Of a stretch of 64,000 nt of DNA, positions 25,056-35,960 are shown piece by piece. A program made the translations under genes and the position numbers. Position 1 is the first letter of the stretch; the number at the start of each line of letters is the position of its first letter. Below the pieces are notes generated by a model. That model was given only the letters and a program-made list of their open reading frames with translations, did not search any database and had not been told where the DNA came from. Source of the stretch: Sipunculus nudus (lineage: Eukaryota; Annelida; Sipuncula; Golfingiida; Sipunculidae); contig CM049320.1 in assembly GCA_026874595.1 (NCBI GenBank), positions 52,853,070-52,917,069 of the forward strand, in the 5' to 3' direction.

Positions 25056-26089
25056 ATGGCGAGCGGTGCCAACCAGTCAGCAGAGAACGCTATCTCCGGA
25101 CGTATCGCGGAATTCCAGGAAGGTTTCGCCCAGGCACATCAGGAAACAGCACACATAGCCAGCCGACACTACTATAAAGTAGGTAAGCGGAACGTCATCA
25201 AAGATGTAGTTTCTAGAACTAGCCCTTGTGATGGGACCTCCTATACGGCCGTTAAAGAATGGTTAGAGCAAATAGAGTGGGCTAAGGAATATGTTCCCGG
25301 GGAAGCTGAACTTATAGACATTGTTACTCGTACGGTCACCGGGTCGCTAAGGAAGGAGGTGGAACGATACTTAACGGAACACACACTTGCTAACCCAGGG
25401 GCACCGAGACTAGCAGTAGCTTGGGATGCGCTCAAAAAGCACATCCGACAAAACTTCCTCCTCCAAACGACATCGAATTGTTGCGCCAACAACTCAACAA
25501 CTTAAAACAGCACGTCTATATCTCCGTACCTCACTTCAACCGGATGTTTAGAGACCTCGCCGAACAAGCATACCCGATGAGTGAGCGTACGGGAGAACAA
25601 ACAAAGGATCTAATCAAGATTTACATTCGGGCGTTGGTGAATGAAAATGTAAGACGCCAAGTGTCATACCAGGGACCCAGGGATCTCCAAGAAGCAATGT
25701 ACCAGGCCACCATCACGGACCAACGCGAAGGTGAATTCGTCCAGCCCCACCTCAAGGGAACAGAAGAGCCAATGGATATTTCCGCTATTACCACGGTGAA
25801 AAAGGGAATAAATTTAGCCGATGTGTACGAAGCAATCGCTAGTGTGGGCCGATTGGTCAGTGATTCGCGTAAGTCTCAGCGTGCAGGTCATCGTGATTCG
25901 CCTAAACCTGCCAATAATTATAACAGTAGGAATGTGCGCCATTCGAATCCGCTTAGCTGGACTTCTGACGGTAGGCCCATCTGCTATGAATGCGGAAAAG
26001 CGGGCCACGTGGCGAGAGAATGCTGCGACGAAACACGCAACGACACCTACAGAATCGCCAGCCGAGGTCACGCCCAGGGTCACAGGTAA
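25056..26089 (+). pseudogene. gag: gag of the gypsy element, frameshifted
   Basis: Encodes the capsid/nucleocapsid polyprotein. The first frame runs from the ATG at 25056 to 25505 (starts MASGANQSAENAIS). The reading then moves to another frame (25421-26089) at a CTCCTCC run near 25457, which looks like a slippage indel. The C-terminal part carries a zinc knuckle CYECGKAGHVAREC (about 25982-26023; CX2CX4HX4C), expected for RNA binding. Starting the protein inside the primer-binding site is unusual. The protein ends at 26089 in a frame that overlaps protease by about 100 bases, so a minus-one shift at that point could be the element's normal expression strategy; no clear heptamer was identified. 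Confidence 0.85.
25057..25074 (+). promoter_or_regulatory. Primer-binding site, overlapping the gag start
   Basis: TGGCGAGCGGTGCCAACC starts one base after the LTR end, the usual place for a site complementary to a tRNA 3' end (TGG pairs with the CCA tail). The tRNA identity is not resolved. The first in-frame ATG of gag (25056-25058) overlaps this site. Confidence 0.65.
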
Positions 26090-26523
26090 GTCACCCCCCA
26101 CGCCGGTACAACCCTCCCTCAAACGCAACTTGTAATAACTGTAACCATCCCATGCAAAATAGTCATTTAAACTATTTAAGCGTCGTAGCAGGACACGCAT
26201 TAAGGCCCGAGACTGCCCTTTGTGTGGGTGGTATTCAGGTTTTGGCATTGATAGATACAGGTGCTACTCGCACATTGCTGCGACGCAAAATTTTTTATGA
26301 CATTTGTGTAAAAACACACCGCCGCCCCATTGTTCAGAAACCCCCCGTCCCTTTAAAATCCGTTACTGGACACCCCTTAGAGATAGTGGGCTGCACCCAA
26401 CTACCGATACAGGACGTAGGGAATATTGACATGTACATAGTACAGGACTTACCACAAGAAATGATCCTTGGGAATGATGCACTCTTGGCAGGTAAAGGTT
26501 GCTTAAACCTTGCGGACAATTGA
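25990..26523 (+). pseudogene. pro: Retroviral-type aspartic protease segment of pol
   Basis: The frame contains the active site LIDTGATRTLL, with DTGA at 26254-26265, and the later motif MILGNDALL typical of the protease flap/C-terminal half. It would cleave the Gag-Pol polyprotein. It overlaps the end of gag in a different frame and ends at 26523; the reverse transcriptase starts in a third frame. I read that last step as a frameshift mutation. Confidence 0.85.
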
Positions 26524-27889
26524 CATGATATGGCACGGCAAACGCTGGCCCCTAAATTTAGATGGACAACAGGGCATCGCCGGGTTATCCCAAACATATC
26601 CCTCCTGCCAAAATGATATGGATGACGTGATAAAGCATTATGCTGATGTGTTTGCAGGGCCTAATGCTCCCAACGGGTTTTGTGATATATCCCCGATGAA
26701 AATAGAAACACATGGAGAGCCCATTTATCAGAGGCCATACAGGGTTCCCCTTGCTAAAAGAGAAATCATATCTAAAGCTGTTGATGAAATGCTAGCCGAT
26801 GGTATCATCGAACCCTCCGCATCCCCCTGGGCAGCGCCCGTTACTTTGGTTCCTAAAGGAAAAGAGGGCACATTTCGATTTTGCGTAGATTATAGGAAGC
26901 TAAACACAGTCACCAAGAAAGATAGGTACCTGCTTCCATTAATACAAGACATCTTTGACCAAATTTGGGGGAGTACAATTTTCTCCACTCTTGACCTTAA
27001 GAGTGGCTACCATCAACTCCCAGTGCATCCTGCCGACATAGAAAAAACGGCATTTGTGTGCCACAGTGGGCAGTTTGCTTTCACAAGAGTTCCGTTCGGC
27101 CTGGCCAATGGACCGAGCCATTTTCAGAGAGTTATGGAGACAATTCTCCACGATCTGCTGGGTACCTGTGTTCTTATATACATTGATGACCTTGTAATTT
27201 ACAGTAAGGATAAGGTCTCACACAAGAAACATGTACAAGCTGTCCTAGAAAGGATCCGAAACGCTAATCTTAAACTGAAACCTGAGAAATGTACATTTGC
27301 CAGGTCGGAGGTCAAACTATTAGGATACATCGTAAACAGATCGGGGGTACAACCAGATCCAGAGAAAACTAACGCTATCAAAACTCTGCCCGCTCCATCT
27401 ACTGACAAACAAATCAGGTCCTTCTGAGGCATGTCAAACTACTACCGCCAGTGCATACCAAAGTACGCGGAAGTGGCTCAGCCATTGACGGTCCTCACCA
27501 AAAAGAATTGTAAATTCCGGTGGGGGACCAAAGAACAAACGGCATTTGACAGACTTAAATCCTTACTAACATCGCCTGCTGTTGTAGCATACCCGCGCCC
27601 TGACTTACCATACAAACTGTATACGGACGCGAGCGACTCTTGTGTAGGTGTTATATTAGTACAGAAGCATGAAGACGGGGTAGAACATGTTGTCCAGTAC
27701 TTGTCCCATCAGCTGACAGACACACAGAAACGCTTGGCTACCATTGAAAAAGAAGCATATGCCGTGGTATACGCCCTGACTAAGTTACGTCCTTACCTTT
27801 TTGGATCTGACTTCACGGTCTATACGGACCACAAACCTCTGACCTCTTTGTTCACAAAAGAAATGGTGAACATCAAAATTCAACGTTAG
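26510..27889 (+). pseudogene. pol: Reverse transcriptase and RNase H of the gypsy element
   Basis: The RT motifs appear in order: FCVDYRKLN, STLDLKSGYHQ, VPFGLANGP, the catalytic YIDD at 27179-27190 and KLKPEKC. An in-frame TGA at 27425-27427 interrupts the connection region. The same frame continues with NYYRQCIP and then RNase H (YTDASDSCVGVIL, LATIEKEAYAVVYA, TDHKPL). A second in-frame stop (TAG, 27887-27889) follows. The rest of the frame is intact, so these are point-mutation stops rather than large deletions. Confidence 0.92.
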
Positions 27890-29266
27890 GCTATTTTATT
27901 GGCAGAATATGGTGCAAAGATTCAATACCATAGAGGGGCTAGGAATGTCCGGGCCGACATGTTGTCACGCATTCCGGCGAACAGCATTTCCGTTGTAGAC
28001 GTGGACCATGACTGGATTGACCCACAGGCTTTCCCGGAGGACGTTTCCTATAAACAACTACCCTTAACAGCAGACGGGTTGAACTTAGATCAAGTACGCC
28101 ATGAACAAACACACCATTTCCCTGATCTCCTAGCCCAGACTGTTTCAGACCCTGACTCACCTTATATAGTTATCGACGGTCTATTGTACAGTACACGCTG
28201 TCCCACGTCAGAGTCGGCCCATTACCCCCGCCTTGTCTTACCACCTCCTTTTCAAAAACAAGTCATTTGGCGAGCACATAAGGAAGTAGACCACATGGCG
28301 GCGTCAAAAACAATGCACCGTTTAAGAGAGGCTTATGTCTGGCCGGGCATGAGAAAGGATATTAGACTACTACTTGCTAAGTGCACAACATGCCAAGCTC
28401 ACTCCCGCCAGAGGGATCATGCACCAATGCACCAATGCACCAATGGGAGAAATGCCAATACCTGTATCACCCATGCAGATGGTCAGTCTCGACCTCATAG
28501 GGCCCTTCCCAAATTCACGCTTCAATAATCGATATATCCTCACCATAATATGTCATTGTACCGGCTGGGCGGAGGCTTACCCGATCCCGGATAAACAAAG
28601 TGACACAGTAATGTTCGCGTTCGCCAACCAATTTATTCCGACACACGCGGTGCGTGAGGTAATTGTAACTGATAATGGCGCGGAATTCACGGCCGCTAGC
28701 TTTACGTCATATTTGAGCTCATTAGGCGTAAATCACAGGCGCATCACACCAACACATCCGCAAGCGAACGGAAGGTAGAACGTTCCAACAGAACATTTAA
28801 AGAAACCCTCTCTAAATGCATAAATAATCAAATCGACACGTGGGAAAATCGTGTTGGGAACACCCTGTTCGCTCATCGGATTAGTGTCAGCTCAGTAACG
28901 GGCTACTCTCCCTATTATCTACTGTATGGCAGGCAACCGAAAGCCCCGTTTACCAAATTATTACAATCACAGGTCCGTCCATCACTGTTTGGCAACAGAC
29001 TAGACGACCTTGCTCAGGCCTTGGTAACAGCCCGTGAAAATACGCGCAGATCACGTGACAACAACAGACGGAGACTGGCCGCGAAAGCTAATGCTAAACA
29101 TATTGCAGTCGGCGACACTGTAGTCATACTAGCCAATGAACCAGTAACATTTGTCACAAAATGGGACCCCCAATGGCAGGTAACGCGTACATCCGGTACC
29201 ACGTGCTACTTACGTGACCAAGTCTCCGGAGAAACAAATAAATTACACAGAGATCATTACGATTAG
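27890..29266 (+). pseudogene. int: Integrase of the gypsy element, frameshifted
   Basis: The tether after RNase H (EYGAKIQYHRG) is followed by the zinc-binding HHCC region (HKEVDHMAAS...CTTCQAH, about 28273-28398). The catalytic core has D (SLDLIGPF) and D (VTDNGAEF); the glutamate region (ERSNRTFKE) lies after a frameshift at about 28773. An 8-base unit (CACCAATG) is present three times at about 28421-28444, and the frame changes exactly there. The C-terminal part (GDTVVILANEPVTF...HRDHYD) resembles the GPY/F-type C-terminal domain. Integrase would insert the cDNA into the genome; this copy cannot be made intact. Confidence 0.9.
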
Positions 29267-29715
29267 TAGACCCCTCGTTATGCTGGGATGAAATACCCCC
29301 GCGCCCGAAACGCCAACGCCGCCAACGCCGCCCCGCTTGGGATGCAAACAACGCTCAGCAGACGCCCAACCCACCCCTCGCGACAACCGAAACAGTAGCG
29401 TCACCGCCACAAGCGCCACGCCCGAATGAGTCCGGAAATAGTAACTCCCCGAATGTTGACGCGAACGCGCAAGAACAGGGAGAAGCTGAATTCCCTTTCT
29501 CCAATATGGATGTGGACCTTGACCCCCCACGTGAAGCGGACTTTGCGCCAGTAGCAGGGCCAGCCCCAAAACGGGCCCCGAAGCGTACAAACTCCAGACC
29601 CCCCCCCCCCCCCCAGATGAGTTATCATGGCGGTAGATTACGTAACATCAAGCGTATCTGGTATGACGTATTTGCAGGAGAGGCAGAGTCAACCTCAGGG
29701 GAGGAGTCAGAATAA
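29263..29715 (+). pseudogene. Proline-rich C-terminal tail of pol
   Basis: After a further one-base shift near 29255 an open frame runs 150 codons to a TAA stop. It is rich in P, A, R, Q and E, has basic PKRQRRQRR early, and a C homopolymer at about 29600-29614 that encodes a run of prolines. It ends with a short folded-looking segment (RNIKRIWYDVFAGEAES). I infer it is a disordered extension of the integrase; no domain is recognised. Confidence 0.55.
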
Positions 29716-29776
29716 TCGGGATCCCCTGATAATCGGCCGTGCTCCTAAGTGGTTATCGCTTTAGGAAATAACAAAT

Positions 29777-30058
29777 GTGTCACTGAAACACATGACACCA
29801 ATACCGGAGTACGCTACAGAAGCCAAGGATCACCCAGGGTCCAACACTCACGCGTATGTGAACACAGGCATAGCCCTGGCAGTTCTCATAATCGTCGCTA
29901 TCGCTATCGCTGTCCCAAGATGCGCCGCACGAAAGGGGACAGCATCACCAGCGCAATCACCACAAGGTAGTCAGCCTTCAGCGTGGGACAGACTGATGAC
30001 CCGCGCCGCATCGTCCGAACCTGAGCAGCCAACCGGCGAACAATTAATGGGACACTGA
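29777..30058 (+). CDS. Small membrane-protein ORF between pol and the 3' LTR
   Basis: Ninety-three codons, open from ATG to TGA. There is a short hydrophilic N-terminal part of about 29 residues. A single predicted membrane helix follows (ALAVLIIVAIAIAVP, about residues 34-48) with a positively charged stop-transfer flank (RCAARKG) and a polar, Ser/Pro/Glu-rich tail. It sits where a third ORF or envelope-like gene lies in some LTR elements, but it is far too short to be an envelope protein and shows no fusion or receptor features. It is intact while gag-pol is broken. Function is unknown; chance openness is possible. Confidence 0.45.
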   Translation: MSLKHMTPIPEYATEAKDHPGSNTHAYVNTGIALAVLIIVAIAIAVPRCAARKGTASPAQSPQGSQPSAWDRLMTRAASSEPEQPTGEQLMGH

Positions 30059-30174
30059 AAACTTTTCATTATTTTTTTTAGAACAATAATTTAATCTTCT
30101 TTTTAAAACAAAAAAAAAAAAAACACGCATCACATATGGACTGAAACCAGAATGGACTTGAGGTTTGCAAGTAA
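30059..30174 (+). other. Untranslated segment before the 3' LTR with an A-tract
   Basis: T-rich then A-rich (30109-30122) sequence. No clear polypurine tract directly abuts the LTR. Confidence 0.5.
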
Positions 30175-31143
30175 TGCAATATTAATGACCATAGGGCGGA
30201 AGCGTCAGACAAGTAGGAGTAGTGTCATTATAGAACAGGATTGAATGGGAAAATTCAGGTAATAATATTATTTGTGACAATAATGCATGTAACCATACAT
30301 AGTAAGTAGCAGCCAGGGAATACCATAAGTTTATTTTTCCCACGTACGGGTGCGGGGGGATAAGTCATCAAGGAGCGCACTATCATAGGCCGGGCGGCCC
30401 CGCCGGTCACGAGCCGGATTAATTGATACGATAGAGCGCTAGGGAGCTGCGGTAGCAGATCCCGATAGATACCCCTAGCTAGGTCTCAACACAGCACCGG
30501 GGGTTATGCCACGGCCGGTTAGGTAACACAGATACGATAGCCAGGTTCGAATCAATCCACGGCCCACAATCAGCTGGGCTGACATGGCAGTGTTTACACA
30601 CCTGCGCTACGCGCCAAGAGCACCCCCCCCCCCCCCCGGTAAGCCTACGATAGTACGATACCCCTGGCTGATTTAGATAGTGGTGTCAATGCCGGCTCAG
30701 ACTAATTAATCCTGTGCCGGCCCTCAATGTAAAGGCGGGGGGTAGCCAGGTAATAGGGTAGCTGTTAGTGGCCAGTATTTACGGCCAATAGGAACTCAAA
30801 TCAGTCAGGATGGGTGGAGTTAGATAATGAATGACACCAGCGAAAATGGGTAAAAAGGGGTAGAGAGTAGGTACCGGCAGATTTTGGGCTACTGAACTGG
30901 GATCGCCTGAAAGAGAGATCTTCCGACGCGCATGCGGGGAAGCTCTCTCGATCTTTTCAGTTCCGACAAAGAGAAATTAACCAGCTGTAAAGTTAGCTTA
31001 CTGTTAGTAATTATCACGACGTTTCCGAAAGGTCACATCGCTGTACATTCTTGGATTACCGGAATAAATTCAACGGGTGAAATTTACAACAGTGTTTTTC
31101 TTCTCTCTGCAACGGACTGGCCCGAATCCTGACATCCTTTACA
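30175..31143 (+). repeat. 3' LTR of the gypsy element
   Basis: Begins TGCAATATTAATGACC and ends TTTACA. It is collinear with 24086-25055, with most differences in the first 300 bases. The C homopolymer is at about 30623-30638. Confidence 0.92.
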
Positions 31144-31639
31144 AACTGACCGTGACTTATCACCAAGCCGGGACATAATTAGGTTAACTCTGCCGCACGT
31201 ATGTTCTGCCGCACGGTTGTTTTTTTTAAATAATGACATTCTTATAGACGAACAATCAAAAAAGATTAGTTTGGCAAAATAACCTTTATCTACGACTTTT
31301 AGCGATAAAATATGAGATATAGAGCAAGTCCACATATACCAGTGTTGGTGCAGACGCGCATTCACACAGTCACTTGTTAGTCCGACACGGATGAAATCTT
31401 AGTTTTTGTTTGCTCCTCCCGATGGAACTGAATACCTATCCTCACAATTAAATTATTTTTTTTTTAATTTATTGGCTACATATCGGTTTCTTTGTGTTTA
31501 TTAATCTGTACCACTTAGAAGCATGGACGATGAAAGCGGGCTAACACGATAATTTATTTAGGCCCCACTCGAGAGTGTGAAACTAGTTTCGGTTCAGCGA
31601 AACCGTTCACTTACTAATAGCGAAACCGAAACGGGTCTT

Positions 31640-31683
31640 GGCGAAACTGCGAAACCATCTCCGGAGATGGTTTCGGTTTCGCC
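31640..31683. repeat. Near-perfect palindrome in GAAACC repeat
   Basis: GAAACCATCTCC at 31651-31662 is followed directly by GGAGATGGTTTC at 31663-31674, a perfect 12-bp inverted repeat with no loop. It extends imperfectly outward through GGCGAAAC and GTTTCGCC. Further copies of CGAAACCG in both orientations lie at 31590-31700 and 32108-32185. Confidence 0.8.
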
Positions 31684-32748
31684 AAAACCGCCCACTCGAT
31701 AATTATACTGGAAAGATGGCGGAGGTGGGCCAAAGTAGTGCAATTCTGTTAATTATTTTATTAATGTATACTGTTAATGCCTGTTAGAGTTTATTCAGCA
31801 ATGATTGAGATATAAACATTCTTTCGGAAATGTTTGAATTCAATATTCCCTACTATAACCATGTATGGCTAAAGATGAGCCCCACGTATCCTGTGCGTCC
31901 ATGCCGTCTGACACATGTACATGTTATAAGATGGAGAGAAACAGTCTATTTTCATCATAATTTAATATATATTTGCCAGTCACAATTAATCATGCTCTCA
32001 TTGGGTCTTAAAGTGCCAAGGCAGGGATCTCTAGCGTTTGAGAAAACTTTCATTAATTTACTTCATGAATAATAAATAATTTACGATGGTATCAATATTT
32101 TCTATTAAAACCGAAACCGTCCATTTAAAAATACAAGGTAAAACCGTACAGAACCGGTTTTCCCGGAACCGAAACCAGTTTCGAATTTTTCAGTACGCCA
32201 CTGGTGTACAGGATCCATTATGCCCCTCATACCGGTTGCCATGGACGTTCACGCGTTCCTGGTTGATAATCCATGAAGATTTCTTATAAAATAACTTTCT
32301 TTAGTTATATCTAGTTTTTTAATATTGAAGAATGAGTTGTTGCACAAAAAATGAATGATGGATGTATAGATAATACGATATACTGGATCTCTGATATTCC
32401 ACTGTGCGTTGCAGTGATTTATTATTTATATCTATTAATCTAATCATTAATGTCACACGTAAGTACAGCCAACTTTTGGTAACTTCTCTGAGCAAACGAA
32501 ATGCTTATTTTTATCATATATAATACATACTGGAGTTGGAACCAGTCTGCCGGGAGTACATAAGATGGAGTTGTACGCCCGTCTCTATGATTGGCCTAGA
32601 GCAGCGGTGCCATAATACAGCGGGGTACCAGTCTAACAGGATGGATGGACTTTGAATTAACCTAATGATCGTTAGGTTTTTAATTTCGTTGTAAAAGGTT
32701 ACCCACGAATTCCACGAAAATACAAACCCAACGAACAATTCTAAATCA

Positions 32749-32779
32749 ATATTATATATATATATATAAATAAATACAC

Positions 32780-32836
<57 letters not shown>
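32749..32836. repeat. (TA)n microsatellite
   Basis: Long TA tract with a few CA interruptions on the left side. Confidence 0.95.
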
Positions 32837-32840
<4 letters not shown>

Positions 32841-33569
32841 TACGTACATCTTTTTATATTACCTATTGCTACATTTGTACTATATATTCAGCCTATAATA
32901 AATATGAATATTTGCCTTATCTTTTTTCACTGATATAAATATACTCTTAAGCCCTGTTATTTTGAAAGTTAATTACTGGTGCGCCAGGTTAAAGGTGCCC
33001 ATTCTTAAATAAGCAATGCCAAGATTTGGAGGCACCTTTCACAAAAAAATCAGGATTTCCTCTTCTTCATGTACTGCTCTCTTAAATGTCTTAGTATAAA
33101 CTATGTGAAACCTCAGATAGTAGTTGTTCATGTGTAGATGGCTATAACATTAATATTTCTTCAAAATGTGGATATTAACTGGAAAGTCTAAACATTCAAT
33201 CTGTATATGGTAAAAATGCCCATCCATGCTTATAACCTGCAAAATATCATCAGTTAAATGTACTCCACACCGTAATATCATGTTCGATCAAGTGGCATTT
33301 AAACGGTGCATTTTGTAGGGGGGGGGGGAGGGGGGGGGGGAACTCGGTGTTTTGACCAAGCAGAGCAGATTTAAGATTCATTCACTCCCTCAGTGTAGAA
33401 ACATACGGAAACCATCGTTCATTAATATCATCAACTTATGATATACAATGTATGAAACAAATGTAGATAATTACTTTACTTGTTAGGGGAAAAATATCTC
33501 AAAATGACAATTCCTAACGAATATCTAGGAACATATATAAATAACGAGACATGTATCAGTTCTCTGGCG

Positions 33570-35960
33570 GGGGGGGGGGGGGTCATCAATCAGCCACTGG
33601 TCCTTCTTTCCTGGTCGCTCAGGTCGCAAATTGCTAGCAATTTGCTGATACCCGCCGGCCATTTTTTTTTTCTGGTAAATCCGCAAATTGCGTGCAAATT
33701 GCTACTTTGACAGCCAGGCCCCCTCTCTCCTGGTCGCCCAGTTCGCAAATTGCTAGCAATTCGCCGATACCCCCCCCCCCCCTCCCGGCCAATTTTTTTT
33801 TTCTGATAAATCCGCAAATTGCTAACAAATTGCTACTTGGACAACCAGGCCCCCTCTTTCCTGGCCGCCAAGGTCGCAAATTGCTAGTAAGTTGCGGATA
33901 CCCACGGTCAATTTTTTTTTTCTGGTAAATCCGCAGATTACTAGCAAATTGCTACTTTGACAGACACGCCCCTTCTCTCCTGGGTGCCCAGGTAGCGATT
34001 GCTAGAAATTTGCGGATAACCCCCGGCCTTTTTTTTTCTGGTAAATCCGCAAATTGCTACTTTGACAGCCATGCCTCCTCTCTCCTGGGCGCCAAGGCCG
34101 CAAATTGCTACCTATTTGCGGATACCCCCCGGCCATTTTTTTTCTGGTAAATCCGCAAATTGCTAGCATATTGCTACTTTGACAGCCAGGCCCCCTCCCT
34201 CCTGGTCTCCCAGGTATCAAATTGCTAGCAATTTGCGGATACCCATTGCCAATTTTTTTTTTTTCTGGTAAATCCGCAAATTGCTAGCAAATTGCTACTT
34301 TGACAGCCAGGCCCCCTCTCTCCTGGTCGCCCAGGTCGCAAATTGCTAGCAATTAGCGGATACTCGCCGGCAATTTTTTTTGGTGGTAAATCCGCAAATT
34401 GTTAGCAAATTGATACTTTGACAGCCCGGCCCCCTCTATCCTGGGCGCCCAGGTCGCAAATTGCTAGCAATTAGCGGATACTCGCCGGCAATTTTTTTTG
34501 GTGGTAAATCCGCAAATTGTTAACAAATTGATACTTTGACAGCCAGGCCCCCTCTCTCCCTGGTCTTTCCGGGTACCCACTGCCAATTTTTTTTTTCTTG
34601 TAAATTCGAAGAATGCTAGCAAATCGCTACTTTGACAGCCACGCCCTTTCTGTCTTGGGCGCCCAGGTCGCAAAATGCTAGCAATTAGCGGATAGTCCTC
34701 GGCAATTTTTTTTGGTGGTAAATCCGCAAATTGCTAGCAAATTGATACTTTGACAGCCAGTCCCCCTCTCTCCTGGTCTCTCAGGTCGCAAATTCCTAGC
34801 AATTTGCGGATACCACCCGGCCATTTTTTTTGGTAATAAATCCGCAAATTGTTAGCAAATTGATACTTTGACAGCCAGGCCCCCTCTCTCCTGGTCTCTC
34901 AGGTCGCAAATTCCTAGCAATTTGCGGATACCACCCGGCCATTTTTTTTTTCTGGTAAAATCCGCAAATTGCTAGCAAATTGCTACTTTGACAGCCAGGC
35001 CCACTCTTCCCTGGTCTCCTAGTTCGCAAATTCCTAGCAATTTGCCGATACCCCCCGGCCAATTTTTTTTTTTCGGGTAAATCCGCAAATTGCTAGCAAA
35101 TTGCTACTTTGACACCCAGACCCCCTCTCTCCCTGGTCTTTCCGGGTACCCACTGCCAATTTTTTTTTTCTTGTAAATCTGCAGAATGCTAGCAAATCGC
35201 TACTTTGACAGCCACGCCCTTTCTGTCCTGGGCGCCCAGGTCGCAAATTGCTAGCAATTAGCGGATACTCCCCGGCCAATTTTTTTTTGGTGGTAAATCC
35301 GCAAATTGCTAGCAAATTGATACTTTGACAGCCAGTCCCCCTCTCTCCTGGTCTCCCAGTTCGCAAATTCCTAGCAATTTGCCGATACCCCCGGCCAATT
35401 TTTTTTCCGGGTAAATCCGCAAATTGCTACTTTGACACCCAGACCCCCCCTCTCCCTGGTCTCTCCGGGTACCCACTGCCAATTTTTTTTTCTTGTAAAT
35501 CTGCAGAATGCTAGCAAATTGCTACTTTGACAGCCACACCCTTTCTGTCCTGGGCGCCCAGGTCGCAAATTGCAAGCAAATAGCGGATACTCCCCGGCCA
35601 ATTTTTTTTGGTGGTAAATCCGCAAATTGCTAGCAATTTGATACTTTGACAGCCAGTCCTCCTCCTCCTCCCTGGTCTCCCAGGTCGCAAATTCCTAGCA
35701 ATTTGCGGATACCACCCGGCCATTTTTTTTTTCTGGTAAAATCCGCAAATTGCTAGCAAATTGCTACTTTGACAGCCAGGCCCACTCTTCCCTGGTCTCC
35801 CAGTTCGCAAATTGCTAGCAATTTGCCGATAACCCCCCGGCCAATTTTTTTTTTCGGGTAAATCCGCAAATTGCTAGCAAATTGCTACTTTGACACCCAG
35901 GCCCCCTCTCTCCTGGGCGCCAATGTTGCAAATTGCTAACAATCAGCTGGCACCTCCCGC
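33570..35960. repeat. Minisatellite of about 115-bp units, roughly 20 copies
   Basis: Each unit has the same order: a CCAGGCCCCCTCTCTCCTGG-type block, GGTCGCAAATTGCTAGCAAT, a GCGGATACCC block, a T8-10 homopolymer, 'GGTAAATCCGCAAATTGC' and 'GCTACTTTGACAG'. The palindrome AAATTGCTAGCAATTT lies in many units. At least two sub-types exist; the variant with 'GGGTACCCACTGCC' recurs near 34571, 35148 and 35467, showing a higher-order pattern. A G homopolymer precedes the array. Minus-strand ORFs across it (GRPGERGPGC and CGFTRKKK repeats) are the array read in frame, not a protein. Confidence 0.95.

Larger units (their letters stand above)
24086..31143 (+). mobile_element. Full-length Ty3/gypsy-type LTR retrotransposon, coding-defective
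   Basis: Two direct LTRs of about 970 bp flank gag (CCHC), protease, reverse transcriptase, RNase H and integrase, in the Ty3/gypsy order. The flanks give an imperfect 5-bp target duplication (AAATG at 24081-24085, AACTG at 31144-31148). LTRs differ by only a few per cent by eye, so insertion is fairly recent. Even so, the coding region has two in-frame stops and several frameshifts. A polypurine tract just before the 3' LTR is not evident; the nearest purine run is an A-tract at 30109-30122. Confidence 0.93.
31144..33560. other. No gene seen; hairpins, (TA)n and a G-tract
   Basis: Contains a GAAACC-rich palindromic repeat (31560-31700, with related sequence at 32100-32190), a hairpin-arm relative at 32601-32633, a long TA microsatellite (32749-32836) and a G homopolymer (33319-33340). 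ORFs over the TA tract are low-complexity artefacts. Confidence 0.5.

Noticed and set aside
25241-29351. Long ORFs antisense to gag and pol
   Set aside because: They are shadows of the gypsy coding frames and carry no motifs.
32514-32849. Minus-strand ORF of Ile/Tyr repeats
   Set aside because: Simply the (TA)n microsatellite read in frame.
33590-35810. Minus-strand ORFs with collagen-like GRPGERGPGC and KKK repeats
   Set aside because: They are translations of the ~115-bp minisatellite; frames change between units and no start, splice or domain evidence exists.
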